NCBI GenBank assembly: GCA_965215535.1
Contig: OZ244063.1
Location: 2,542,001 to 2,606,000, forward strand
Length of the DNA stretch: 64,000 nt
From: Bin94 sp965215535
Lineage (GTDB): Bacteria > Gemmatimonadota > Gemmatimonadetes > Longimicrobiales > Gaopeijiaceae
Direction: 5' to 3'
Shown here: positions 8,090 to 16,161 of the stretch, one piece after another
Layout of the letters: each line of letters starts with the position of its first letter
How positions within the stretch are numbered: the stretch's first letter is position 1
Translations under genes and position numbers: made by a program
The notes under the pieces: generated by a model
The model's input: the letters and a program-made list of their open reading frames with translations, nothing else
Databases searched by the model: none
Told to the model about the DNA's origin: nothing

Positions 8090-9267
8090 AGCCAGGGCGA
8101 ACAGCTTCGACAGGGGCAATCATCGCCCTCTGCGCCCTGATCGGGCCGGTGGGGGCGGAGTCCCAATCCTTTGTGGGATTTCGCGCCCTCGGCGTTCCCG
8201 TCGAGGCGGGCACGGGGCGGCAGGCTGCGCTGGGCGGATTCGGCATCGGGATGTCGGGGGCCTCGGTTCTGCCCACCGACCCGGCCGCGGCGGCACGCCT
8301 CACCCTTCCCACCGTCACTGCCTCCATGCAGCCGTCGTGGGGCACCTTCGACCTCGCCGACCAGGATGGACGCTCACGCACCACCCGCTTTCCGCTGATC
8401 GGAATCGGCTATCCCGCCTATGGGATCGGCGTCGTGACGCTCTCGCTGGCGGGACACATGGAGCGACGCTGGGCAGGGGTGCGCAACCACACCGTTTCGC
8501 TCGGCGGCGCCGATGTTTCGGCCCGCGATCGCTTCGAGACCGATGGCGGCACCTCGGTGGCCCGGCTGGGGTGGTCGCAGCCGATCGGCGAGATCCTCTC
8601 CTTCGGCATCAGCGCCGGTCGCTATGTGGGTCGCCTCAATCAACGCTTCGACCGCACCCTCGACTCCACCTACGTGGGACCCGATGTGCGTCCCTTCCGC
8701 GAAGATTCGCAGTGGTCGTACAGCGGCTACACCTTTGCCGCCGGCTTCGGCTTCGATCCGCACGAACTCGTTCATATGGGCGGCGCAGTCGAGCTCTCGA
8801 CCGACCTGATTGAGACCCCCAGCGACGAAACCGCGGGCTCCGAAAACCGCTACGAGGTGCCTCTGCGCTATTCGCTCGGCCTCACCGGTCGTCTCACGCC
8901 GCGCCTTCTCCTGACAACCTCGGCCGTCTATCAGGACTGGTCCCGGGCCGAGGGTTTCCCCGAGGGCGTACTGAGCGGGCGCGCCCTGGCCTGGGGCGCC
9001 GGAATCGAGTGGCGTCTGATCGAGCGCGAGCTGCGCAGCCTGCCTCTGCGGGTCGGCTATCGACGCGGTGCGCCGCCCTTCCGCTTCGATGCGGGCGATC
9101 CCTCGGAATCAGCGTTCGGCCTGGGCCTGGGCATCAATCTGGTGGAGCTCGAACGACAGCCCCTGGGGTGGGCTGATATCGCCATCGAACGGGTGCGGCG
9201 CGACAGCCTCCCCCTGGCAGAAAGCTTCTGGCGCGCCACGATTTCGCTTGGTATCTCGAGCCTCTGA
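8086..9267 (+). CDS. Outer-membrane beta-barrel protein (FadL/UPF0164-like)
   Basis: 393 residues with a signal peptide ending near 'GPVGAESQS'. 'GRQAALGGFGIGMSGASVLP' is the glycine-rich N-terminal pattern of FadL/PorV-like barrels ('usArG..nag.A....D..a...NPA'), here with 'PTDPAAAARL'. Many alternating amphipathic strands follow and the chain ends 'WRATISLGISSL'. It is translationally coupled to the preceding lipoprotein. It probably forms a hydrophobic-solute pore or acts as an assembly factor; substrate unknown. Confidence 0.72.
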   Translation: MKPGRTASTGAIIALCALIGPVGAESQSFVGFRALGVPVEAGTGRQAALGGFGIGMSGASVLPTDPAAAARLTLPTVTASMQPSWGTFDLADQDGRSRTTRFPLIGIGYPAYGIGVVTLSLAGHMERRWAGVRNHTVSLGGADVSARDRFETDGGTSVARLGWSQPIGEILSFGISAGRYVGRLNQRFDRTLDSTYVGPDVRPFREDSQWSYSGYTFAAGFGFDPHELVHMGGAVELSTDLIETPSDETAGSENRYEVPLRYSLGLTGRLTPRLLLTTSAVYQDWSRAEGFPEGVLSGRALAWGAGIEWRLIERELRSLPLRVGYRRGAPPFRFDAGDPSESAFGLGLGINLVELERQPLGWADIAIERVRRDSLPLAESFWRATISLGISSL

Positions 9268-9283
9268 CGGGGGAATCCCGCTC

Positions 9284-10711
9284 ATGCGTGTACACTTCCG
9301 AACCTTCGGCTGCAAGACCAATCAGTACGACACCGAGCGCATGCGGCAGACAATCGAAATGGCCCTCCCCGATCTGCGCACAGCCGCTCCCGAAGACGCC
9401 GATCTTTGCGTCGTCAACACCTGTACCGTCACCAGTCAGGCCGATGCCGATGCGCGCCGCTTCATTCGCCGGGCAACCCGTCGCAACCCCGATCTGCATG
9501 TGATCGTGGCGGGATGTTCGGCTGTGTTGCGGGCCGACGACTACCATGCCATGGACGAGGTCGGCGCAGTGATCCAGGGGCACGCTCCCGACAAGGTGCT
9601 TGCCGCGACGCGTCGTCTCCTCGGTCAGGATTCGAGCTCTGCCCGGAACCTGTCGTCTTCCCGGCAGCGCACCGCCGCCGGTTCCGCATCGCCTCCGGTC
9701 GCCCTGCGCCGCGCCACCCCTCTTCGCCGCCGCGCCGACGCCACCCGCGGCTGGCTCAAGATCCAGGATGGCTGCGACCGCAAGTGTTCCTTCTGTGCCA
9801 CCCGCCTGGCCCGGGGCGCAAGCCGCAGCCGCCCCCCGGCCGAGATCGTCGCCGAGGCCCGGATCCTGGCGCGCACCCACCCCGAACTTGTCCTCACCGG
9901 CGTTCATATTGGTCACTACGGCCGCGATCTGGCTCCGTCGTCCTCTCTCGCCGCCCTGGTCCGCCTCCTTCTGGACCGGGTTCCCGGACCGCGCTTCCGT
10001 ATGGGCAGCATCGAGGCCACCGAGGTGGACGACGACCTTGTGCATCTCCTCGCCACGCATCGCCAACGGCTGGCGCCTCACCTGCACATGCCCCTGCAGA
10101 GCGGCGCCGATCCCGTGCTTCGCCGCATGCGCCGCTGGCATACCCGTGAACAGTACCGCACGCGCGCACTCGCAATTGCACATGCAGTCGCTCCGATCGG
10201 GCTTGGCGCCGACATCATTGCCGGCTTCCCCGGCGAGACCGCAGACGATCACCGCGCCACCTGTGCGCTTGTCGAAGAGCTTCCCTTTACCTATTTGCAT
10301 GTTTTTCCCTGGTCGCCACGCACCGGTACGGCGGCCGCCACCCTCTCCGGTCGCATTCCCGAGCGCGTCTCCTGGGAGCGTGCCCGCGAGCTCCGCGCTC
10401 TGGGAAGGGCCAAGGGTCGCAGCTACGCGCGCAGCCGGGGCGGATCCCGGGTTGAGGTGGTTCTGGAGGGTGATCGGGGCACCGCGCTCACCGGCGATTA
10501 CCTTCGCGTGCGGATCGAATCGCAGCCGTCCGGCGGCGCCCGCTCTTCCGGCCATGCACAAAGTTCCGCATATGCGCAGGGTTGTACAAATGTACATGCA
10601 CAAGAACGTGCACATACAAAAATTGTACACGAACAGAATCTTCCCAACCCGCGCCATCTGCACAGCGGACATCTCTCCGCCGATGGCCGTTCGGTCGAGG
10701 TTGCGTCATGA
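9284..10711 (+). CDS. mtaB: tRNA (N6-threonylcarbamoyladenosine-37) methylthiotransferase MtaB-type
   Basis: Radical-SAM methylthiotransferase, 475 residues, converting t6A37 to ms2t6A37. The N-terminal UPF0004 domain carries the cluster cysteines in 'TFGCKTNQYD', 'VNTCTVTSQAD' and 'VAGCSA'. The radical-SAM motif is 'DGCDRKCSFC' near residue 162. 'KTNQYD' and 'CTVT' favour MtaB over MiaB (miaB follows) and over RimO. The ATG at 9284 starts directly at the UPF0004 domain. The C-terminal ~55 residues are unusual: a short TRAM-like strand is followed by an AT-rich, His/Gln-rich tail encoded over a palindrome. The stop overlaps the miaB start. Confidence 0.9.
   Translation: MRVHFRTFGCKTNQYDTERMRQTIEMALPDLRTAAPEDADLCVVNTCTVTSQADADARRFIRRATRRNPDLHVIVAGCSAVLRADDYHAMDEVGAVIQGHAPDKVLAATRRLLGQDSSSARNLSSSRQRTAAGSASPPVALRRATPLRRRADATRGWLKIQDGCDRKCSFCATRLARGASRSRPPAEIVAEARILARTHPELVLTGVHIGHYGRDLAPSSSLAALVRLLLDRVPGPRFRMGSIEATEVDDDLVHLLATHRQRLAPHLHMPLQSGADPVLRRMRRWHTREQYRTRALAIAHAVAPIGLGADIIAGFPGETADDHRATCALVEELPFTYLHVFPWSPRTGTAAATLSGRIPERVSWERARELRALGRAKGRSYARSRGGSRVEVVLEGDRGTALTGDYLRVRIESQPSGGARSSGHAQSSAYAQGCTNVHAQERAHTKIVHEQNLPNPRHLHSGHLSADGRSVEVAS
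10582..10629. repeat. AT-rich imperfect palindrome inside the mtaB 3' end
   Basis: Two ~20-base arms beginning TTGTACAAATGTACATGCAC and running back through GTGCACATACA to TTGTACA flank a 6-base centre. It is read in frame as part of the MtaB C-terminal tail. Composition differs sharply from the surrounding GC-rich coding sequence. A GCATATGC palindrome lies just upstream (10568-10575). Confidence 0.6.
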
Positions 10712-12156
10712 AAGCCTATGTCGAGAGCTACGGCTGTCAGATGAACATCTCCGACGGCGAACTCATGGAGGGCGTCCTCGAGGCCCGCGGCTATGAAATT
10801 GTCGATTGTCCCGAGGGGGCCGATGTTGTGCTGGTCAATACCTGTGCAATCCGCGAGCACGCCGAAAAACGGGTGCTGGGGCGAGTCGGGCAGCTCAATG
10901 CACTCAAGCGCGATCATCCCGGGCTGATTCTGGGCGTCACCGGATGCATGGCGCAGCGCATGGGCGACGATCTGCTCGAACGGACGCCGCATGTCGATCT
11001 GGTGATGGGTCCCGATGGCTACCGCTCGCTGGGCGACGCGCTCGACCGGATCCGCGAAAGCGAGGGTAAAAAGCGAGAGGGCGAATCGGCAGAGATCGCC
11101 GCCACAGAGAGCGCCAACGGCGATGCACAAGCCACAAGCGCGGGAGTGCGCAGGCGCCTCTCGGTCCTCAATCTTTCGCTCGACGAAAACTACCGCGGAC
11201 TTGAACAACGCCGCCGCTCAACCGTCACCGCCTGGATTCCGATTCAGCGCGGCTGCAATCACCGCTGCACCTTCTGCATCGTTCCCCATGTGCGCGGCTC
11301 CGAGAAGAATCGCGATCCCCGCGACATCCTGACCGAGGCGGCGCGGGTGGCCCGCAGCGGCATCACCGAGGTCACTCTCCTGGGGCAGACTGTCAATTCC
11401 TATCGTTTCGACGACTGGTCCTTTGCCCGGCTTCTGCAGTCCGTGGCGCGCATTCCCGGAATTCGTCGCGTACGCTTCACCTCGCCCCACCCCAACGATG
11501 TCACCGAAGAGCTTGTCGGGGTCATGGCGCGCGAAGACGCCGTCTGCGAACAGTTTCACCTTCCGGTCCAGTCGGGCAGCAATCGCGTTTTGCGCCGCAT
11601 GCTCCGCCGCTACACCGCCGAATCCTTCCTCGAAAAGGTCGATCTGATCCGCAGCGCCCTTCCCGGCGTCGCGCTCTCCACCGATGTGATCGCGGCCTTC
11701 CCGGGCGAAAGCGAAGAGGATTTCGAGCAGACTCTCGAACTCCTGGCGCAGATCCGCTTCGACGAAGCCTTCACCTATCGGTACAGTCCCCGCCAGGGAA
11801 CCCCCGCAACACGTCTCCCCGCCCACCAATTCATCGACGACGAGGTGGGGCAGCAGCGGCTCGAACGGCTGATCGCACTCACCCGTTCAATCCAGCGAGA
11901 GATCAACCAGGGCGAGGTGGGCCGCGTGGAAGAGCTGCTGATCGAACGACTCGCCCGCAGCGAGGGAATGGTTCTGGGGCGCACGCGGCGGGGCAAGGCG
12001 GTGGTGGTCAGTGGAACGGAAGAGGATATCGGCCGCTATCTCGGGGTTCGTCTGCTGCGCACAACCGGTCCGACCTTCGTTGCCGAGCCTTTGCACGCTG
12101 ACGAGCGCCTGCACGGGGAAGCGGTCGCGCCCGACGTCGCTGCGGTTCTGGCATGA
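10708..12156 (+). CDS. miaB: tRNA-2-methylthio-N6-dimethylallyladenosine synthase
   Basis: Radical-SAM enzyme converting i6A37 to ms2i6A37 in tRNA; 482 residues, typical. UPF0004 cysteines lie in 'SYGCQMN', 'VNTCAIREHAEKR' and 'VTGCMAQR'. The radical-SAM triad is 'RGCNHRCTFC' near residue 181, and a C-terminal TRAM domain follows 'VLGRTRRGKAVVV'. The 'NTCAIRE' signature separates it from MtaB. The start overlaps the mtaB stop and its own stop overlaps the next start, both as ATGA. Both ms2 modification enzymes lie side by side. A 20-residue tail follows the TRAM domain. Confidence 0.95.
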   Translation: MKAYVESYGCQMNISDGELMEGVLEARGYEIVDCPEGADVVLVNTCAIREHAEKRVLGRVGQLNALKRDHPGLILGVTGCMAQRMGDDLLERTPHVDLVMGPDGYRSLGDALDRIRESEGKKREGESAEIAATESANGDAQATSAGVRRRLSVLNLSLDENYRGLEQRRRSTVTAWIPIQRGCNHRCTFCIVPHVRGSEKNRDPRDILTEAARVARSGITEVTLLGQTVNSYRFDDWSFARLLQSVARIPGIRRVRFTSPHPNDVTEELVGVMAREDAVCEQFHLPVQSGSNRVLRRMLRRYTAESFLEKVDLIRSALPGVALSTDVIAAFPGESEEDFEQTLELLAQIRFDEAFTYRYSPRQGTPATRLPAHQFIDDEVGQQRLERLIALTRSIQREINQGEVGRVEELLIERLARSEGMVLGRTRRGKAVVVSGTEEDIGRYLGVRLLRTTGPTFVAEPLHADERLHGEAVAPDVAAVLA

Positions 12157-12419
12157 GCCGCCTCCTGGTTCTTGCGGGACTGGCTGCAGTCATCGCGCTC
12201 GGAATCGGCTTTGCCGTCGTCAACAAGGGCAATGCCGCCACCATCGGACTCGGATTCCTCACACTGCGCCAGGTTCCCGTTGCCTTTGTGGCCTTCGGGG
12301 GAATGGTTCTGGGAATGGGCGTCGTTCTCGCAGCGGGCATCCATGCCGATTTGCGCGTCCGCCGCCTTCTTCGCGAGCGCCACATGAACGCCGGGGAAGG
12401 GGAATCGCTTCTGGAGTGA
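12153..12419 (+). CDS. LapA-domain (DUF1049) inner-membrane protein
   Basis: 88 residues. Two hydrophobic helices (about 4-24 and 40-63) are separated by the short stretch 'VVNKGNAATIGLGFLTLRQV', followed by a basic cytoplasmic tail. This is the layout of the LapA/DUF1049 family, which in proteobacteria helps lipopolysaccharide assembly. The family call rests on topology and the 'N....V...fl.l..vP' pattern, so it is moderately secure. It is translationally coupled to miaB upstream and comEC downstream. Confidence 0.7.
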   Translation: MSRLLVLAGLAAVIALGIGFAVVNKGNAATIGLGFLTLRQVPVAFVAFGGMVLGMGVVLAAGIHADLRVRRLLRERHMNAGEGESLLE

Positions 12420-14689
12420 GAGATCTGCCGCCGATCTTTCGGACTGCCGCGGGCTTCGCCATCGGTGCAGCCCTCAGCGCGGCCATCGGCTTCGACCGAA
12501 CTCTCGGCTTCATCCTGATCTCCCTCTGTCTCATCTTGATATGGCGCGGTCCCAAATCGCGCACAATCCCTCTCATTGTCATAGCGCTCGCGGGCCTGGC
12601 CTGGGCCACTGCCGCCCGCCACAGCCAGGCGCACTGCCTTCCCTCCCCTCCAGATGGCGCCCCGGCCTCGGTCGTCGGCTACTTCATCCGCGTCAGCGAA
12701 GAGGGCGCATCAACCCTGCGTCTGAATCCGGGCGAAGGAGGGTGTTCCGCCGATCTGCGGGTGTACAGTCGCGACGAAGCTCCTCCGGAAGCCGAGCCGG
12801 TTCGGGTGGAGGGGCGCTGGATTCGCTCTCTCCGCCCCGACGGCGCCGAATTGCTCTATCTGAGCGCGAATTCGGTCACCCGGGTCGAATCGGCGGTTCC
12901 CGTACCCTGGAGCGTCCGCATGCGAGCGCGCATTCGCGGGCGGGCGGCAGATGCACTCAGGCGGCGGCTGGGGTCCCAGGCGGGGGTGGCTGCGGCGCTG
13001 GTTCTGGCCGACCGCGATGGAATCCCCCGCGACCTCGTCGATGCCTTTGCCCGCTCCGGGACCGCGCACCTGCTCTCGATTTCGGGCTTTCATGTCGGGG
13101 TGATCGCCGCCCTCCTCGGCGCACTTCTGTCGGCCACCGGACAGCCCCCACGCCGTCGCGCCCTCTGGATCGCAGCCGGGGTCTGGTTCTACGTGCTTCT
13201 GATCGGCGCGCCCACCTCGGCCACCCGCGCCGCCTGGATGACCACCGCCTTCGTTCTGGGCCGGCTTCGCCTCGCTCCCGCCCGTCCCCTCGGCGCCCTC
13301 GGCCTTGCCATGCTCATGATCGCGCTTCTGCGTCCGCAACAGATCGCCGGGGCCGGATTTCAGCTTACGGTCGCGGGCACCGCCGGAATCCTCATTCTGA
13401 CGCGCTGGATTCTGCGCCACTGGCCCCTGCACCGCGGTCGCCGCCTGATCGCCACTCCCGTTGCCGCCGGTGTGGGCGCATCGGTCTTCACGGCTCCGAT
13501 CCTGGCCTGGCACTTCGGTCAGATTCCCCTGCTCTCGCTTCCCGCGTCGATCCTGCTCACACCCCTTGTTGCCGCCGCCGTTCCCGGCGTCCTTGTGGCC
13601 ATTGTCCTCGATCTTCTGCACATTCCCGGCGCGGCGGTTGTCGGTCTGGGTGCAGAGGGTCTGCTCGATGCGGTCACCCGCGCGGCGGCCTGGCTGGGAA
13701 ACTTGCCGGGAACTGTGGTGCTGCTGACTCCGCGCGAAGCGATCCTCCTCACAGCGGGGGCGCTCGCCCCAATGGCGCTGGGGCATGTACAGTGGCGCAG
13801 CCGGGCCTCGGTACGGGTCGCGGTCTCGGTGCTCTCGGCGCTGGCCACGCTGTGGGCTGGACAGGCCGCGCTTTCGCTCGCCGGTCGGGGCGCGCTGCAC
13901 ATCGTCGCCATCGATGTCGGCCAGGGCGACGCGATCGCGATTCGCACCCCTCGGGGCAGGTGGCTTCTGGTTGATGCCGGTCCACGCGGATTCGGCGGAT
14001 CCGACGCCGGGCTCACGCGGGTGGTTCCCTATCTGCACGGCCAGGGCGCGCGCCGCCTCGAAGCGCTGATTCTCTCGCACCCGGACGAGGACCACGCCGG
14101 GGGAATGGCAGCGGTGTTGCGCCACGTACGAACCGAATCGGTGCTGGGTCCCGGGTTGGCCGAGGGGCAGGCGGGACAGATGGATGGGCTCGCCGAGGCA
14201 CAGAGCGCGGGCATCCCCTGGCGGCGGGCATTTGCAGGCGACCGCTGGACGATCGACGGGGTTGTTTTCCGCGTCCTGAGCCCTCCGCGTCCCGGCTCCG
14301 AGGGCGATGAAGCCGAAGCGCTCGATCCCGGCGAGCCGAACGACTGGTCGGTTGTCCTGCTCATCGAATTCGGCGCCTTCTCCGCTCTCCTCATGGGCGA
14401 CGCCAGCGACGATGTGGAGCGCCGCATCCTGGACCGGATTCCCGAGGTCACCCTCCTCAAGGTCGGCCATCACGGCAGCGCCACCTCGACCTCGGCTCTC
14501 TTTCTCGATGCGGCTTCGCCCTCCTACGCCATCATTCCGGTCGGCGCGCGCAATCGCTACGGCCATCCCAGTCCCATCGTCACGCGGCGCCTGATCGGCG
14601 CAGGGGCCGAGATCTACCGCACCGACCTCCACGGCACCATCACCCTTGTCGCCGAGCGCGATGGCCGGGTACGGGTGCGGGCCCGGTAA
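12416..14689 (+). CDS. comEC: ComEC/Rec2 DNA uptake channel protein
   Basis: 757-residue polytopic membrane protein forming the DNA uptake channel in natural transformation. All three regions are present: an N-terminal DUF4131-like soluble domain, the Competence transmembrane domain with 'HLLSISGFHVGVIAALLGA' (about residue 219), and a C-terminal metallo-beta-lactamase domain with 'DVGQGDAI', 'HPDEDHAGG', 'LLMGDASDD' and 'GHHGSATS'. I chose the GTG at 12416, which overlaps the preceding TGA (GTGA) and sits just before the first helix. Nothing else of a competence system is in the window. Confidence 0.93.
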   Translation: MRDLPPIFRTAAGFAIGAALSAAIGFDRTLGFILISLCLILIWRGPKSRTIPLIVIALAGLAWATAARHSQAHCLPSPPDGAPASVVGYFIRVSEEGASTLRLNPGEGGCSADLRVYSRDEAPPEAEPVRVEGRWIRSLRPDGAELLYLSANSVTRVESAVPVPWSVRMRARIRGRAADALRRRLGSQAGVAAALVLADRDGIPRDLVDAFARSGTAHLLSISGFHVGVIAALLGALLSATGQPPRRRALWIAAGVWFYVLLIGAPTSATRAAWMTTAFVLGRLRLAPARPLGALGLAMLMIALLRPQQIAGAGFQLTVAGTAGILILTRWILRHWPLHRGRRLIATPVAAGVGASVFTAPILAWHFGQIPLLSLPASILLTPLVAAAVPGVLVAIVLDLLHIPGAAVVGLGAEGLLDAVTRAAAWLGNLPGTVVLLTPREAILLTAGALAPMALGHVQWRSRASVRVAVSVLSALATLWAGQAALSLAGRGALHIVAIDVGQGDAIAIRTPRGRWLLVDAGPRGFGGSDAGLTRVVPYLHGQGARRLEALILSHPDEDHAGGMAAVLRHVRTESVLGPGLAEGQAGQMDGLAEAQSAGIPWRRAFAGDRWTIDGVVFRVLSPPRPGSEGDEAEALDPGEPNDWSVVLLIEFGAFSALLMGDASDDVERRILDRIPEVTLLKVGHHGSATSTSALFLDAASPSYAIIPVGARNRYGHPSPIVTRRLIGAGAEIYRTDLHGTITLVAERDGRVRVRAR

Positions 14690-14755
14690 TCCCTTCGCCC
14701 CGCCACGATTCAGCTTCTTCCAGCGCATTCGCCCGCTTGTCCACCGTCCCCCACC

Positions 14756-15787
14756 ATGCGATATTCTGCCATGCAAAGCAAGGTTGTCACCATCGATCGC
14801 CATATCATCGACGAAGAGCGCAGATTTCCCGGTGCGTCGGGGCGTTTTTCGGCACTGCTCTACGATATTGCGCTGGCCGCCAAGATCATCTCGCGCGAGG
14901 TCAACATGGCCGGTCTGATCGATGTCCTGGGGCGCACCGGTCAGCGCAACTCCCACGGCGAGGAGATCCAGAAGCTGGACGCCTTCGCCCAGGATGTGAT
15001 CGTCAAGGCGATGGACCACGCGGGGCATCTCTGCTGCATGGTTTCCGAGGAGTGCGACGAGATCATTCCGATTCCGGACCGCTTCGACATCGGACCCTAC
15101 GTTCTCCTCTTCGATCCCCTCGACGGCTCATCCAATATCAATGTGAATGTGTCGATCGGCACGATCTTCTCCGTGCATCAGCGCGTCAGCCCCCGGGGGC
15201 GCCCCGGCCAGCTCGCCGACTGCATTCAGGAGGGAACCCGCCAGCTCGCCGCCGGCTACATCGTGTATGGATCGTCCACCATGCTCGTCTATACGACCGG
15301 AATCGGCCAGGGAGTTCACGGATTCACCCTCGACCCCTCAATCGGAGAGTTCCTCCTCAGCCATCCCGATATTCGCATTCCCGATCCGCCGGCCCGCATC
15401 TACTCGGTCAACGAGGCCTACTACGCCCGCTGGTCGCCCAACCAGCAGCGCCTCCTGGATCATCTGCGGGGGCTCGCAGGCGAAGACGAGGGCAGAGGGG
15501 GATTCAAGTCACGCTACATCGGGTCACTCGTCTCCGATTTTCACCGCACTCTGCTTCAGGGGGGCATCTTCATGTATCCGCCGGATCATTCGGCGCCACG
15601 CGGAAAGCTGCGCATTCTCTACGAAGCGGCGCCACTGGCCATGGTCTGCGAAGCTGCGGGGGGACGGGCCTCCGATGGCACGCGCGACATCCTCGGAATC
15701 AGACCGGCCGCGTTGCACGACCGAACGCCCCTCTATCTGGGATCCGCAGAGTTCGTTACATTGGCTGAGCGCTTTCTGGCCGAATGA
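14756..15787 (+). CDS. fbp: Class I fructose-1,6-bisphosphatase
   Basis: 343 residues; hydrolyses fructose-1,6-bisphosphate in gluconeogenesis or the Calvin cycle. Seen: 'RRFPGASGRFSALLYDIALA' at the N-terminus, the metal-binding 'LLFDPLDGSSNI' near residue 118, the substrate-binding 'SRYIGSLVSDFHRTL' and the C-terminal 'LAMVCEAAGGRASDG'. An alternative start is the ATG at 14771, five codons in, which leaves all motifs intact. The 66-base gap to comEC suggests its own promoter or the end of the long run. Confidence 0.95.
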   Translation: MRYSAMQSKVVTIDRHIIDEERRFPGASGRFSALLYDIALAAKIISREVNMAGLIDVLGRTGQRNSHGEEIQKLDAFAQDVIVKAMDHAGHLCCMVSEECDEIIPIPDRFDIGPYVLLFDPLDGSSNINVNVSIGTIFSVHQRVSPRGRPGQLADCIQEGTRQLAAGYIVYGSSTMLVYTTGIGQGVHGFTLDPSIGEFLLSHPDIRIPDPPARIYSVNEAYYARWSPNQQRLLDHLRGLAGEDEGRGGFKSRYIGSLVSDFHRTLLQGGIFMYPPDHSAPRGKLRILYEAAPLAMVCEAAGGRASDGTRDILGIRPAALHDRTPLYLGSAEFVTLAERFLAE

Positions 15788-15975
15788 CGGGCAGCGTCTC
15801 TACTGTACGCGCGGCAGATCCGGAAGCCGACGCGCAGCCCCGAACTGCGAAGAGAAGGCGAATTTCCGAACGGAAGGGATCGGATTCCTGCGCATTTACG
15901 GATTTCTGGTGGTTCTCCAAACGTTTCCAATTCCCCATATCACTGCATTTCAATGACTTACGACCATTTGCATTT

Positions 15976-15992
15976 TTGGCACCCTTCTTGCA
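15976..15992 (+). promoter_or_regulatory. Sigma-54 (RpoN) type -24/-12 promoter
   Basis: TTGGCAC (15976-15982) and TTGCA (15988-15992) place the conserved GG and GC exactly 10 bases apart, matching the -24/-12 consensus. Transcription would start near 16003, giving a ~160-base leader for the large lipoprotein gene at 16162. It lies in the otherwise gene-free 374-base spacer after fbp (15788-16161), in which I see no other feature. Confidence 0.65.
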
Positions 15993-16161
15993 ACATCGCG
16001 CCACCGCCCGGAGCACGGGCACCTTTGAAATACTTCGGATTTACCGTTTCGGGCTGCGGCTCGGGGCGTGCAATCACTGATTTTTCCCGCCACTTCGATT
16101 CTCGCCGGCAAGAGGCCGCGAGAAGGAACGGGGTGGCGCACCTTCCATCCAAAGGGAATGG

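Noticed and set aside
12710..15028. 772-codon minus-strand frame across comEC and fbp
   Set aside because: Spans two well-supported genes and has no recognisable motif; produced by GC codon bias.
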